From Desulfovibrio sp. MES5 (GTDB lineage Bacteria > Desulfobacterota > Desulfovibrionia > Desulfovibrionales > Desulfovibrionaceae): a DNA stretch of 64,000 bases. A model generated the notes under the pieces. The model saw only the letters and a list, made by a program, of their open reading frames with translations, did not search any database and had not been told where the DNA came from. The DNA is taken from the NCBI RefSeq assembly GCF_002237645.1, contig NZ_MJUZ01000006.1:18280-82279 (forward strand), read 5' to 3'. Positions 25,366-34,575 of the stretch are shown piece by piece. Position 1 is the first letter of the stretch, and each line of letters starts with the position of its first letter. Both the position numbers and the translations under genes were made by a program.

Positions 25366-25544
25366 CTGTTTATGGCTTCAGCCAGTTGGGCACGCAAGCG
25401 CGGCATGCCCCTAAGTCCTCCCATACCCCAGACAAAATCCCCCAGGAGCGCCATAGAGCATGTTACCGCTGGAAAACTGTACATGCGCTAATGCTGCACG
25501 AAAGTGCCGCGCCGCCACAACGTGGCGTGGATTCAGCCGAACTT

Positions 25545-25980
25545 TAGCCGTTGCGACGAAGGAAGCTACGGATGCTTCAAGCGTTGTGGCGCAGGCTTAA
25601 AGCGTTGTGATGTAAGAAACTACGCTTGAAGACAGCATACGTAAAAACACGGCCTGTCCCATACAATCGCTGTCGCCATCCGTAGCGATGCTGTCCTGCC
25701 CCGTAAGACGGTCCGTCAACGGTTCAGGCAAGCCCTGCGGGCAATTGCTGCCGCAACGACAGCAATTACTTAATTGCACGGACAGCCTACTGATGGCTGT
25801 CGCTGCTTTAGCCGTTGCGACGGAGGAAGTTACGGATAAAGACAGCAATTGGTTAAGTGATCGGACAGCCTACTGATGGCTATCGCTGCTTTAGCCGTTG
25901 CGACGGAGGAAGTTACGGATAAAGACAGCAATTGGTTAAGTGATCGGACAGCCTACTGATGGCTATCGCTGTCCGTAAGC
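25545..25980 (+). repeat. Tandem 83-base repeats and family D copy 2
   Basis: Units at 25801-25883 and 25884-25966 are identical or nearly so (CGCTGCTTTAGCCGTTGCGA ... GATGGCTAT). A partial unit at about 25756-25800 precedes them and a fragment (TTTAGCCGTTGCGACGAAGG) lies at about 25545. 25602-25745 matches the inverse of 7394-7541. The whole 811-base gap between porin and uvrC holds only such repeats plus one TAGAGCATG at 25456. Recurrent blocks are TTACGGATAAAGACAGC and CGGACAGCCTACTGATGG. No gene is seen. Confidence 0.8.
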
Positions 25981-26123
25981 GGCAAAGGCCCGATAACGGC
26001 TAGCGCAAATCGCATTTTGGGGCTGAATGAACACCTTGAAATGCGAAGCAGTTCAAAGTTGCTCTGGTCTGGCCCCCTGGCAGCCCATTCCTTTTTGTTG
26101 GCAAGTTGGGCAAGGGTGGTTAT

Positions 26124-28223
26124 ATGGATGCCATGCAGAAACCGGAATCCTCAACCATCCCCCTGTCGCCCGGCGTTTACCTGTACAAGGATGTCCGGGG
26201 CCGCATCATCTACGTTGGCAAGGCGCGCGTGCTGCGGCGGCGCGTGCTTTCCTATTTCAGGGCTGACGGCTTGCCCGCCAAGACGAAGGCCATGCTTTCT
26301 CATGCCGCAAGCATCGAATACCTCACCACCACCACGGAAAAAGAAGCGCTGCTCCTTGAGGCCAGCCTTATTAAAAAGCACAGGCCGCGCTATAACATCG
26401 TGCTGCGCGACGACAAGCAGTATGTGCTCTTTCGTCTGAACACCAAGCACGACTTTCCCCGGCTTGAAATTGTCCGTCAGGCCAGGCGCGACGGCGCACG
26501 CTATTTCGGGCCGTTCACTTCGGCGCTGGCGGCGCGCGAAACGTGGAAGATCATCCACCGCGCTTTCGCTCTGCGCCGCTGCACCGACAAGGCCATGAAA
26601 AACCGCGTGCGCGCGTGCCTGTATCATTTTATGGGGCAGTGCCCCGCGCCCTGCATGGGCATGGTGACGCCTCAGGAGTACAATGAAAACGTCCGCAAGG
26701 TCTGTGACCTTTTGCAAGGACGCGCCGCGCCGCTCATGAACAGTCTGCGCGAGGCAATGGACAGGGCTTCGGAAGATCTGGAATTTGAAAAAGCCGCCAT
26801 CCTGCGCGACCAGATTCGCGCAGTGGAGCGCACGGTGGAGCGTCAGGCCGCCGTGCTGCCCGGCGGCGGCGACATGGACGCCGTGGGCCTCTTTCCGGCC
26901 GACAAGGGCCTTGCCCTGGGCATTGTCTTTGTACGCGGCGGCGCGGTGACGGATGGGCGCGCCTTCTACTGGCCGGGCCTGGGCTTTGAAGACGCTCCCG
27001 AGCTGCTCTGGAGCTTTGTGAGCCAGTACTACAGCCAGGTCACTCCGCCGCCCCGCATCCTTCTGCCCTGGCTGCCCCCCGATGCCGAGGATATGGAAGA
27101 CGCGAACAACGGTGAGACACCCTTTGCTGAAGGACTCTCCCCGTCTCCCGACGCACTTCCTGCCGCAACCCCGGATTCGGCCCCTGTAACTTCCGCACCG
27201 GTAATTTCCGGGCCGGTAATTTCCGGACCAGAGACTTCCAGGCCGATAACTTCCGGACCGATAACTCCCGGAATGGACGCGCCCAACCATGCCGGGCAGG
27301 CTGCCCCTCATGGAGAAACAGCCGCGCCGTCCGCCCCGCCATCCTCTTCCACTGCCCGCGAACTGCTGGAGCAGGCCCTGTCCGACCGCAGAAACGGCGC
27401 TGTGCGCATAGTGCCGCCCCAGCATGCCGGGGATAACCAGCTCGTGGACATGGCCCAGTCCAATGCCCGTGAAGAGGCGCGCCGTCAGGAACAGAAAACC
27501 GAACTGGGCATTCTTGACCGCCTGGCCCGCTCCCTGCACCTTGCGGGGCCGCCGCACCGCATCGAATGCGTGGACGTTTCCCACACTGGGGGGCAGCAGA
27601 CGCGCGTGGGTATGGTGGTTTTTGAAGAAGGCCAGCCCGCACGCTCACAGTACCGCGCCTATGCCATGCCTGACAGCGGCGACGACTACGCCACCCTGTA
27701 CGCCTGGGTGGCGCGCAGGCTTGAAAGCGGCCCCCCCTGGCCCGACTTGCTGCTCATTGACGGCGGGCGCGGACAGCTGCGCACCATTCAGCGCGCGCTG
27801 CAGGAGGCTGGGCAGCCAGACCTTTTCGCCCTGGCCGCCATTGCCAAGGCCAGGGACGAGCAAGGCCACGCAGACCGACGCGCCGGCAATGTGGCCGACC
27901 GCATTTTTATTCCTGACAGGGCCAACCCCCTGCCCCTGCGAGAAGGCGGCCCGGAACTGCTTTTTCTGCAAAATGTGCGTGACAGCACCCACCGCTTTGC
28001 CATTGGCCGCCACCGCAAGGCCAAGCGCGGCGCGGCCCTTGCGGGCGAACTCATGCGTTTGCCCGGCATTGGGCCAGCCACGGCGCGTCTTTTGTGGGAC
28101 CGCTTCGGCAGCGTGGAAGCCATGCGCGCAGCCACACAGGAAGAGCTGTGCGGCCTGCCCGGCATCGGCCCCGCCAAAGCCGCGCTGCTGCTGCAAAAAC
28201 TTTCCGGCCTCGGCCACGTGTAA
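26124..28223 (+). CDS. uvrC: UvrABC system protein C with a large low-complexity insert
   Basis: 699 residues from ATG 26124 (AAGGGTGG upstream); ATG 26133 is also possible. UvrC makes both incisions in nucleotide excision repair. The GIY-YIG N-terminal nuclease (LSPGVYLYKDVRGRIIYVGK), the UVR motif (NSLREAMDRASEDLEFEKAA), the RNase H-like C-terminal nuclease (IECVDVSHTGGQQTRVGMVV, DLLLIDGGRGQL) and twin helix-hairpin-helix motifs (LPGIGPATARLLW, LPGIGPAKAALLL) are all present. Residues about 320-420 are an insertion of Pro/Ser/Ala sequence with PVISGPVISG repeats, absent from typical UvrC of about 610 residues. Confidence 0.93.
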   Translation: MDAMQKPESSTIPLSPGVYLYKDVRGRIIYVGKARVLRRRVLSYFRADGLPAKTKAMLSHAASIEYLTTTTEKEALLLEASLIKKHRPRYNIVLRDDKQYVLFRLNTKHDFPRLEIVRQARRDGARYFGPFTSALAARETWKIIHRAFALRRCTDKAMKNRVRACLYHFMGQCPAPCMGMVTPQEYNENVRKVCDLLQGRAAPLMNSLREAMDRASEDLEFEKAAILRDQIRAVERTVERQAAVLPGGGDMDAVGLFPADKGLALGIVFVRGGAVTDGRAFYWPGLGFEDAPELLWSFVSQYYSQVTPPPRILLPWLPPDAEDMEDANNGETPFAEGLSPSPDALPAATPDSAPVTSAPVISGPVISGPETSRPITSGPITPGMDAPNHAGQAAPHGETAAPSAPPSSSTARELLEQALSDRRNGAVRIVPPQHAGDNQLVDMAQSNAREEARRQEQKTELGILDRLARSLHLAGPPHRIECVDVSHTGGQQTRVGMVVFEEGQPARSQYRAYAMPDSGDDYATLYAWVARRLESGPPWPDLLLIDGGRGQLRTIQRALQEAGQPDLFALAAIAKARDEQGHADRRAGNVADRIFIPDRANPLPLREGGPELLFLQNVRDSTHRFAIGRHRKAKRGAALAGELMRLPGIGPATARLLWDRFGSVEAMRAATQEELCGLPGIGPAKAALLLQKLSGLGHV

Positions 28224-28296
28224 TAGTCCCGCAGGCTGCCCCCGCCAACCGTGTCGATCCCCTTTGCTGCAGGGCAGAGTATATTTAAGATCCCTT

Positions 28297-28354
28297 GTGG
28301 GGGAGGGCCCCTTTTGCAAAAGGGTCTCCTCCCCCACGCCCCCACCCCCTAAAA
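28297..28354 (+). repeat. GC-rich hairpin repeat family A, copy 4
   Basis: GTGGGGGAGGGCCCC-TTTTGCAAAA-GGGTCTCCTCCCCCAC followed by the family tail GCCCCCACCCCCTAAAA. Located 74 bases after uvrC and likely to act as its transcript end. Confidence 0.85.
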
Positions 28355-28710
28355 TTCTTATTGTATTTGGTGCAGCACAACGAATTTTCTGACTTGGGTG
28401 AGGTTCCAGATATAGCGTCTGGCGTTATACCGCCTCAAAGATTCTCTGCACAACGCAGGTCAAGAGCCACGACCCCGCCGCGGCCCGTGGCAGTTCCCAA
28501 AACTCTGCGCTCCCGACCTGCCGGTGCTCCATTTATCGGCGCATGGCTTTGACGCGCCCGCCAGCTCCCGCCCCTCTCCCGCAGCTGCTGAAAATCACGC
28601 CAAAAGCCTGTGCTGAACACGGCTGAAAGACCCCAGAATAAAAATCCTGAAAATCTGATAAGGATTTTGGTTTTTGCGTAAAAATGTATATTGTATTTCA
28701 CAGACAGGCA

Positions 28711-28738
28711 TTGACCTTACGTATCACGGCCTTATTCT
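28711..28738 (+). promoter_or_regulatory. Possible promoter of cbpA
   Basis: TTGACC and TATTCT separated by 16 bases, about 105 bases before cbpA. A heat-shock sigma-32 or CIRCE element was sought but not found. Confidence 0.35.
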
Positions 28739-28844
28739 TGCATATTGAGACCCGGCCACGCACAGATACGGCCGGCACAGCCCGAACCACCATCCCCAAA
28801 AGGGCGGCGCGAGCGGGAGTACGATTCGCACGGGGGAACACAGA

Positions 28845-29840
28845 ATGTCAGTATCTTATAAGGACTATTACAAACTGCTGGGAGTAGAGCGCACGGCCAA
28901 GACCGAGGACATTTCCAAGGCCTATAAAAAGCTGGCGCGCAAATACCACCCCGACCTGAATCCCGGCGACAAGCAGGCTGAGGACAAGTTTAAAGAAATC
29001 AACGAGGCGCATGAGGTTCTTAAAGACCCGGAAAAGCGCAAGCTGTACGACCAGCTTGGCCCCAACTGGCAGCATGGCCAGCAGTTCCAGGGCGAGCCGG
29101 GTTTTGAAAACGTGCACTTTACCTTTGGCGGCAAAAGCTTTGATGGATCAGGGTTTTCAGACTTTTTTGAAACCCTTTTCGGTGGAGCGGCAGGCGGCGC
29201 ACAGTTTGGCGGTCAGTCCGGCAACCCTTTTGGCGGCTCGTTCGGCGGCCAGTCAGGTGGTCGTGGCGCGCAATTCGGCCCGGACCCCTTTGGCGGCTTT
29301 TCCTCCCGCCCCCGGCGTGGCCGGGATGTGGAGGCCGAGTTGCCCCTGACGCTTGAAGAAGTGCAGAAAGGCGGCAGCCGCACCGTGTCGATCCAGGGCC
29401 CGCAGGGTCCCAAGACGCTGGACGTCAATGTGCCCTCTGGCATACGCGAAGGGGCCAAGCTGCGGCTGGCCGGGCAGGGTGATCCCGCACCTGGCGGCTC
29501 CCCCGGCGACCTTTTTTTACGGGTGCGCTATCTGCCGCACAACACGTTCAAGGTGGACGGCGAAAATCTGCAATGCGACCTGGCCCTGGCCCCCTGGGAG
29601 GCCGCACTCGGCGCCAGGGTTGAAGTGCCCACGCTGGAGGGGCATGTGGAAATGCAGATTCCCGCTGGCTCCAGCTCAGGCCGCAAATTCCGCCTGCGCG
29701 GCAAGGGCCTGGGCGCGGTCGGCAAACGTGGCGACCTGCTGGCCAGAGTCATGATAAAAACGCCAACGCAACTGTCCGATGCCGAGCGCGAACTCTGGCA
29801 GAAACTGGCGGATACTTCGGCCTTCAAGGCCCGCGCATAA
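28845..29840 (+). CDS. cbpA: DnaJ-like co-chaperone CbpA
   Basis: 331 residues. The J domain (residues about 5-72, YYKLLGVERTAKTEDISKAY, with HPD in RKYHPDLNPGD) is followed by a Gly/Phe-rich linker (FGGQSGNPFGGSFGGQSGGR). Two C-terminal substrate-binding beta domains follow (VEAELPLTLEEVQKGGSRTV, RVEVPTLEGHVEMQIP). The Cys-rich zinc domain of DnaJ is absent, which defines CbpA. It would stimulate DnaK. cbpM follows 21 bases on. Confidence 0.92.
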   Translation: MSVSYKDYYKLLGVERTAKTEDISKAYKKLARKYHPDLNPGDKQAEDKFKEINEAHEVLKDPEKRKLYDQLGPNWQHGQQFQGEPGFENVHFTFGGKSFDGSGFSDFFETLFGGAAGGAQFGGQSGNPFGGSFGGQSGGRGAQFGPDPFGGFSSRPRRGRDVEAELPLTLEEVQKGGSRTVSIQGPQGPKTLDVNVPSGIREGAKLRLAGQGDPAPGGSPGDLFLRVRYLPHNTFKVDGENLQCDLALAPWEAALGARVEVPTLEGHVEMQIPAGSSSGRKFRLRGKGLGAVGKRGDLLARVMIKTPTQLSDAERELWQKLADTSAFKARA

Positions 29841-29861
29841 CGCCTGGTGGAGGGTTTTAGC

Positions 29862-30176
29862 ATGAGCATGACACCCAAAAATCCCACTCTGCCCGCGCCG
29901 TCCACGGTCATGGTATGGGAAGAATTTGTGCAGGTTACGGGTATAGACCCCGAGCGTCTCAACGAACTGCTCGCTCTGGGCTGGCTTGAAACGCGCGGCG
30001 CGGCCGAGCGGCAGCACCTCTTCCGCGATGCGGACATTTACCGCGTACGCAAGCTTGAGCGTATCTGCTGCGATTTTGAACTGCCCGTTCTTGGTGGCAC
30101 CATTATCGTAGACCTGCTTGAGCGCATTGACGCTCTGGAACGCGCAGTGCGCAGCCTCAAGAATTTTGAAGACTAG
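29862..30176 (+). CDS. cbpM: Chaperone modulator CbpM-like protein
   Basis: 104 residues from ATG 29862 (GGTGGAGGG upstream). It is a small MerR-like helical protein with WEEFVQVTGIDPERLNELLA, a middle AERQHLFRDADIYRVRKLER turn and a C-terminal leucine-rich helix (IVDLLERIDALERAVRSL). It fits CbpM, which binds the CbpA J domain and inhibits it. Adjacent placement supports this. Its TAG stop is formed by the TA target and the first G of the MITE-like element downstream. Confidence 0.8.
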   Translation: MSMTPKNPTLPAPSTVMVWEEFVQVTGIDPERLNELLALGWLETRGAAERQHLFRDADIYRVRKLERICCDFELPVLGGTIIVDLLERIDALERAVRSLKNFED

Positions 30177-30330
30177 GGAAGCACTGATTAAAGAGCCACC
30201 TGGAAACGCGCAGTTATTTCGTTTGGCAAGGCGCGATCTTTTTTTGAAGCAGGAGTGGACTCTTCCGTCCTCGACTGTTTCAAAAAAAGTGAAGCAACGC
30301 CGCCAAACGAAATAAATCAGCGTTTCCTTA
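30174..30330. mobile_element. MITE-like palindromic element joined to the cbpM stop codon
   Basis: The ends TAGGGAAGCACTGATTAA and TAAATCAGCGTTTCCTTA are imperfect inverted repeats with TA outermost. Inside, TTATTTCGTTTGGC and GCCAAACGAAATAA are perfect inverted arms, and TTTTTTTGAA/TTCAAAAAAA continue the stem, so the 157 bases form one long hairpin without an open frame. It lies between cbpM and clpB, where it may split a former chaperone operon. Confidence 0.65.
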
Positions 30331-30347
30331 GGAACTGATGCAGAGTT

Positions 30348-30375
30348 TTGCTGTAGCAGAACCAAAAAATATATA
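30348..30375 (+). promoter_or_regulatory. Possible promoter of clpB
   Basis: TTGCTG and TATATA separated by 16 bases, about 40 bases before the clpB start. It lies just outside the MITE-like element. No clear heat-shock promoter sequence is present. Confidence 0.4.
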
Positions 30376-30416
30376 TTGCCCGCCCGTAACGGCGCGGCAT
30401 TGTCGGAGGAATCCAT

Positions 30417-33026
30417 ATGGATATCAACAAATTCACTGAAAAAGCGCGTGAAGCCGTCAGCGAAGCCCAAAGCCTCGCCGCTGGCATGGGTCATCAGGAG
30501 ACGGACGTCGACCACCTGGCCCTGGCCCTCACCCAGCAGGAAAACGGCATAGTGCCGCGCATTCTGGATCAGATGGGCGTGCAGCCCCGTGCCTTTGCCG
30601 TGGCCGTTGAAGGCGCGCTGCGCAAGCGCCCCTCGGTGTCCGGCGGCGGCATGGACCCCACCAAGATCATGATCACGCAGCGTCTGGCCAAGGTTCTGAG
30701 CGATGCCCAGAATGAAGCCAAACGCATGAAGGACGAATACGTCAGCGTTGACCACCTGTTCGCGGCTTTGACCGAAGTGCCGTCTTCCACGCCTCTGGGC
30801 GAGGTGTTCAAGGAGTACAAGATCACCCGCAGCGCCTTTGTTGCCGCCATGGAAGAACTGCGCGGCGGCGCGCGCGTGACCAGCGCCAACCCGGAAGACA
30901 CCTTTGAGGCCCTGAACAAATACGCTCGCGACCTGGTGGAGGCCGCCCGTCAGGGCAAGATGGACCCGGTTATTGGCCGCGATGCCGAGATACGCCGGGT
31001 TATCCGCATTCTTTCGCGCCGCACCAAGAACAACCCTGTTCTTATTGGCGAGGCGGGCGTTGGCAAAACCGCCATCGTTGAAGGTCTGGCCTTCCGCATC
31101 GTCAAGGGCGACGTGCCCGAGGGCCTCAAGGGCCGCAAGCTCTTCGCGCTGGATATGGGCGCGCTCATCGCTGGCGCGAAATATCGCGGCGAATTTGAAG
31201 AGCGCCTCAAGGCCGTTCTTAATGAAGTGGAAAAAAGCGAAGGGCACACCATCCTTTTCATTGACGAGCTGCACACCATAGTGGGCGCTGGCAAAACCGA
31301 AGGCGCCATGGATGCTGGCAATCTGCTCAAGCCCATGCTGGCGCGCGGCGAGCTGCACTGCATCGGCGCTACAACCGTGGACGAGTACCGCAAGTACATT
31401 GAAAAAGACCCGGCCCTGGAACGGCGCTTTCAGCCGGTCATGGTGGAAGAACCCACGGTGGAAGACACCATTTCCATATTGCGCGGGCTCAAGGAACGCT
31501 TCGAGGTGCACCATGGCGTGCGCATAAGCGACTCGGCCATCGTGGAAGCCGTGGTGCTCTCGCACCGCTACATCACAGACCGCCAATTGCCCGACAAGGC
31601 CATAGACCTTATTGACGAGGCCGCAGCCCTCATCCGCACGGAGATAGACTCCCTGCCCGCAGATCTGGACGAAGTGAACCGCAAGGTCATGCAGCTTGAA
31701 ATCGAGCGCGAGGCCCTGCGCCGTGAAACCGATGCGGCTTCACGCGAGCGCCTTGAAAAGCTCGAAAACGAACTGGCCGATCTGCGCGCCGAGCAGGCCG
31801 ATCTGCGCAAGCAGTGGGAAAGCGAAAAAGGCTCCATCAATCAGGTGCGCGAGATCAAGGAGCAGATCGAACATACCAAGCTGGCCATCGAGCAGGCCGA
31901 ACGCGCCTATGACCTCAACAAGGCCGCTGAACTCAAGTATTCGAAGCTGCTTGAACTTGAGAAAAAACTGGCTGACGCCGAAGTGGCCGGAAGTAGCGAC
32001 GCCAATGGCGCGCGCCTGCTCAAGGAAGAAGTGCGGCCTGACGACGTGGCCGAAATTGTCGGCAAATGGACGGGCATACCCGTTACCCGGCTGCTGGAAT
32101 CTGAACGCGAAAAGCTGCTGCGCCTGCCCGACCAGTTGCATGAACGCGTCGTAGGTCAGGACGAAGCCGTCACTGCCGTGTCTGACGCTGTGCTGCGCGC
32201 CAGGGCCGGGCTTTCCGACCCCGACAGGCCCACTGGCTCGTTCATCTTCCTTGGCCCCACGGGCGTGGGCAAGACCGAGCTTTCCAAGGCATTGGCCGAA
32301 GCGCTCTTTGACACTGAGGACAACATGGTGCGTCTCGACATGAGCGAGTATATGGAAAAGCACTCCGTATCCCGCCTCATCGGCGCGCCTCCAGGATATG
32401 TGGGCTATGACGAAGGCGGCCAGCTTACCGAGGCCGTACGGCGCAAACCCTATTCCGTCATTCTTTTTGACGAGATAGAAAAGGCCCACCCCGACGTCTT
32501 CAACACCCTGCTGCAACTGCTGGACGATGGCCGTCTTACCGACAGTCAGGGACGCACGGTGGATTTTCGCAACTGCATCGTCATCATGACGTCCAACATC
32601 GGCTCAATGCATTTGCTGGACGGCATCGAGGCTGACGGAACCCTGAAGGAAGGCGCACGCGAAAGGGTTATGGAAGAACTGCGCGCGCATTTCAGGCCGG
32701 AGTTCCTCAACCGCGTTGACGAAACCGTGGTCTTTCTGCCGCTGCGGCGCGACCAGATCAGCCGCATCGTCGAATTGCAGCTGGCCCGCCTGCGCAAGCG
32801 CCTTGAAGACCGCAAGATCAAGCTGAACATGACCGACGCGGCCAAGAACTTCATAGGCGAAGCCGGGTACGACCCCATTTACGGCGCACGGCCCCTCAAG
32901 CGCTATGTGCAGCAGGCGGTTGAAACCCCGCTGGCCCGTCTGCTGGTGGGCGGCAAGATCCGCGACGGCCAGACCGTGACCGTGGATGTGAAGGACGAAG
33001 AACTCACCTTCACGGCCAACCAGTAG
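30417..33026 (+). CDS. clpB: ATP-dependent disaggregase ClpB
   Basis: 869 residues, GGAGGA ribosome site. The order is complete: N-terminal double Clp repeat ([20 protein letters not shown]), first AAA+ domain with Walker A GEAGVGKT at residues about 211-218, middle coiled-coil domain (about 410-525, [20 protein letters not shown]), second AAA+ domain with GPTGVGKT near 613, and the C-terminal [11 protein letters not shown] sensor-2 block. ClpB rescues aggregated proteins together with DnaK. It ends at a TAG that is also the first three bases of a TAGAGCA-bounded repeat. Confidence 0.95.
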   Translation: MDINKFTEKAREAVSEAQSLAAGMGHQETDVDHLALALTQQENGIVPRILDQMGVQPRAFAVAVEGALRKRPSVSGGGMDPTKIMITQRLAKVLSDAQNEAKRMKDEYVSVDHLFAALTEVPSSTPLGEVFKEYKITRSAFVAAMEELRGGARVTSANPEDTFEALNKYARDLVEAARQGKMDPVIGRDAEIRRVIRILSRRTKNNPVLIGEAGVGKTAIVEGLAFRIVKGDVPEGLKGRKLFALDMGALIAGAKYRGEFEERLKAVLNEVEKSEGHTILFIDELHTIVGAGKTEGAMDAGNLLKPMLARGELHCIGATTVDEYRKYIEKDPALERRFQPVMVEEPTVEDTISILRGLKERFEVHHGVRISDSAIVEAVVLSHRYITDRQLPDKAIDLIDEAAALIRTEIDSLPADLDEVNRKVMQLEIEREALRRETDAASRERLEKLENELADLRAEQADLRKQWESEKGSINQVREIKEQIEHTKLAIEQAERAYDLNKAAELKYSKLLELEKKLADAEVAGSSDANGARLLKEEVRPDDVAEIVGKWTGIPVTRLLESEREKLLRLPDQLHERVVGQDEAVTAVSDAVLRARAGLSDPDRPTGSFIFLGPTGVGKTELSKALAEALFDTEDNMVRLDMSEYMEKHSVSRLIGAPPGYVGYDEGGQLTEAVRRKPYSVILFDEIEKAHPDVFNTLLQLLDDGRLTDSQGRTVDFRNCIVIMTSNIGSMHLLDGIEADGTLKEGARERVMEELRAHFRPEFLNRVDETVVFLPLRRDQISRIVELQLARLRKRLEDRKIKLNMTDAAKNFIGEAGYDPIYGARPLKRYVQQAVETPLARLLVGGKIRDGQTVTVDVKDEELTFTANQ

Positions 33027-33173
33027 AGCATTTTGCTAATGAAAATATCTATCCTTAATGTTTCCAAGACGCCCGCTTCGGCGCGTAACAGCGCAAATAA
33101 ATTGCGCTTACGCCTCTGCGGCGGGCGTCTGCTCCCGTATCCGCCAGAGCAATTTCAAAGTGAAATTGCTCTA
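33024..33173 (+). repeat. Palindromic repeat family C, copy 2
   Basis: Begins TAGAGCATTTTG at the clpB stop and ends AATTGCTCTA, so the outer ends are inverted repeats including TA. Inside are GACGCCCGC ... GCGGGCGTC and the perfect hairpin AGAGCAATTTCA-aag-TGAAATTGCTCT. It is homologous to about 7545-7660 in the prophage. Confidence 0.8.
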
Positions 33174-33216
33174 AAATGTCCATAAAATCCGGCTGCCGCC
33201 AGGCCGGAAAGTGATG

Positions 33217-33254
33217 AGGCCCCGTGCGGTATTCCGCACGGGGCCTGTTTTTTT
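33217..33254 (+). terminator. Rho-independent terminator downstream of clpB
   Basis: AGGCCCCGTGCGG-tatt-CCGCACGGGGCCT followed by a run of seven T. The remaining bases up to the convergent gene at 33447 hold nothing recognisable. Confidence 0.9.
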
Positions 33255-33446
33255 ACGGTATTGCGAACACGGCGCAGCATCGGCGTCGATAGTTTCACTC
33301 ATTGCTTTTGAGGCAGCAAAATCTCAACGTCACTATAACCTGAAGACGTCGCCACGAAAGCCGATGCGCGCCCTGCCTCGCAACTGCCGAAAAGAGCCGC
33401 TTTGCGGCAGACGTTTCACTGCCGTCGGCCTCCGGCTGCTGGATGC

Positions 33447-34514
33447 CTACTGGATGTCTTCGGGCTTTACCACAAGCCAGTTCTTGTCGGCCGTGACGGG
33501 CTGGCCCAGTTCCTTCTGCCGGGCGGCGGCCTTCTTCCACATGTCTTCCATTTTTTTCATGGCGCTGTCTTTGCGGTTGATCCATACACGGGCCCCGCCC
33601 TTTTCCACGTCCACGCCGTTCAGCAGCATGAAGCCGTCGGAAATGGGCGTATCGCCGCCCACAATGATGGGCTTTTTCCACTGGTCGATATACCCGAGGA
33701 TGGTACCCATCTTGCCTTCATACCAGGTCATGGGATTCATGAGGTAGGAAGTCAGCAGAAGGTCGAGATTTTTCTTCTGGTCATACTTGCCCTTCTCAAT
33801 CTGCAGGCGCGAAGTGGTCAGTTCGCCCGTGGCGGGGTTCTTGAGCAGCATGGTAACGCCAATGACGTTTTCGGGCTTTACGTTGTACCCGTACTTGGGG
33901 TCGCTGGCCACCATGCGCACCAGTTCTTCGCTGGCGGCGGTCATGACGTAGACATCAATGCCGTTTTCCATAAGCCTGGCGTACAGTTCCTGCATACCGG
34001 CAAAGGGCTTGGGCGGATTGATGCTGGTCTCCTTGACGGTGTCGCCGCTGTAGTATCTGGCCTTGAGAGGCTTGCCGTACTCCATCAGCCCGTCCACGTG
34101 GCCCTTGAGTTCCTTGAGGGTAAAGCCCGAGAAGACCTGCGCCACCCACGGGTAACAGATCAGATCGTCCACTTCGCAGAGGCGGTAGTAGTAGCTGATC
34201 AGGCCTTCCTTGAAATCCTTGGTGTCCTTGAAGGGGATGAGCCGCAGTTCTGGGGGCAGGGTGTCGCGCGTGAGCGCTCCCTTCATTTCCATATAAGCGA
34301 GCAAAGATTCTTCCAGATCGTAGCGATAGCTCGTGTTGTCCATGTCAAAAACAGCAAAATTACCCTGATTGGCATTCTGATCGATAATTACATCCAGTTG
34401 TTTTTTGACAGGATCAGGCCAGTGCTTCAACTCCGTCGCCGCGTTGGATGCCGAAGCCATCAAAAACACAACAAGCATTGAACATACGATGGACCCAAGG
34501 AACTTTTTTCGCAT
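33447..34514 (-). CDS. Secreted HAD phosphatase, phosphorylcholine phosphatase-like
   Basis: 355 residues, ribosome site AGGAGGG. The signal peptide MRKKFLGSIVCSMLVVFLMA is cut after SNA. The HAD motif I is FAVFDMDNTSYRYD (nucleophile and acid Asp), motif II lies in VYVMTAASEELVR, and motif III/IV in KPIIVGGDTPISDGFML. The lid region and a WPDPVKKQLDVII start resemble PchP of Pseudomonas, which releases phosphate from phosphorylcholine in the periplasm. Specificity is inferred. A perfect inverted repeat just upstream probably binds a regulator. It neighbours the phosphate genes. Confidence 0.75.
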   Translation of the reverse strand: MRKKFLGSIVCSMLVVFLMASASNAATELKHWPDPVKKQLDVIIDQNANQGNFAVFDMDNTSYRYDLEESLLAYMEMKGALTRDTLPPELRLIPFKDTKDFKEGLISYYYRLCEVDDLICYPWVAQVFSGFTLKELKGHVDGLMEYGKPLKARYYSGDTVKETSINPPKPFAGMQELYARLMENGIDVYVMTAASEELVRMVASDPKYGYNVKPENVIGVTMLLKNPATGELTTSRLQIEKGKYDQKKNLDLLLTSYLMNPMTWYEGKMGTILGYIDQWKKPIIVGGDTPISDGFMLLNGVDVEKGGARVWINRKDSAMKKMEDMWKKAAARQKELGQPVTADKNWLVVKPEDIQ

Positions 34515-34544
34515 TACAGCCCTCCTTAAAGGTTTAACAATCTT

Positions 34545-34575
34545 TTTATGACGACGTGTATACAGTCGTCATAAA
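34545..34575 (-). promoter_or_regulatory. Palindromic operator candidate upstream of the phosphatase
   Basis: TTTATGACGAC and GTCGTCATAAA are perfect 11-base arms around a 9-base spacer, 31 bases before the ATG of the minus-strand phosphatase gene. Additional GTCATA motifs follow at about 34587-34600. The geometry suits a dimeric regulator. The rest of this gap is AT-rich and gene-free. Confidence 0.6.

Larger units (their letters stand above)
28224..28844 (+). other. Intergenic region between uvrC and cbpA
   Basis: 621 bases with no convincing gene. It contains the family A hairpin (28297-28354), a GC-rich stretch without coding character (28430-28630) and an AT-rich promoter region before cbpA. 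No RNA gene assigned. Confidence 0.5.

Noticed and set aside
25760..25966. CRISPR-like array
   Set aside because: The units are 83 bases and contiguous, with no spacers between repeats and no cas genes nearby.
28640..28844. Heat-shock control element (CIRCE or sigma-32 promoter) before cbpA
   Set aside because: Neither the TTAGCACTC inverted repeat nor a convincing sigma-32 -35/-10 pair was found; only a modest sigma-70-like pair is present.
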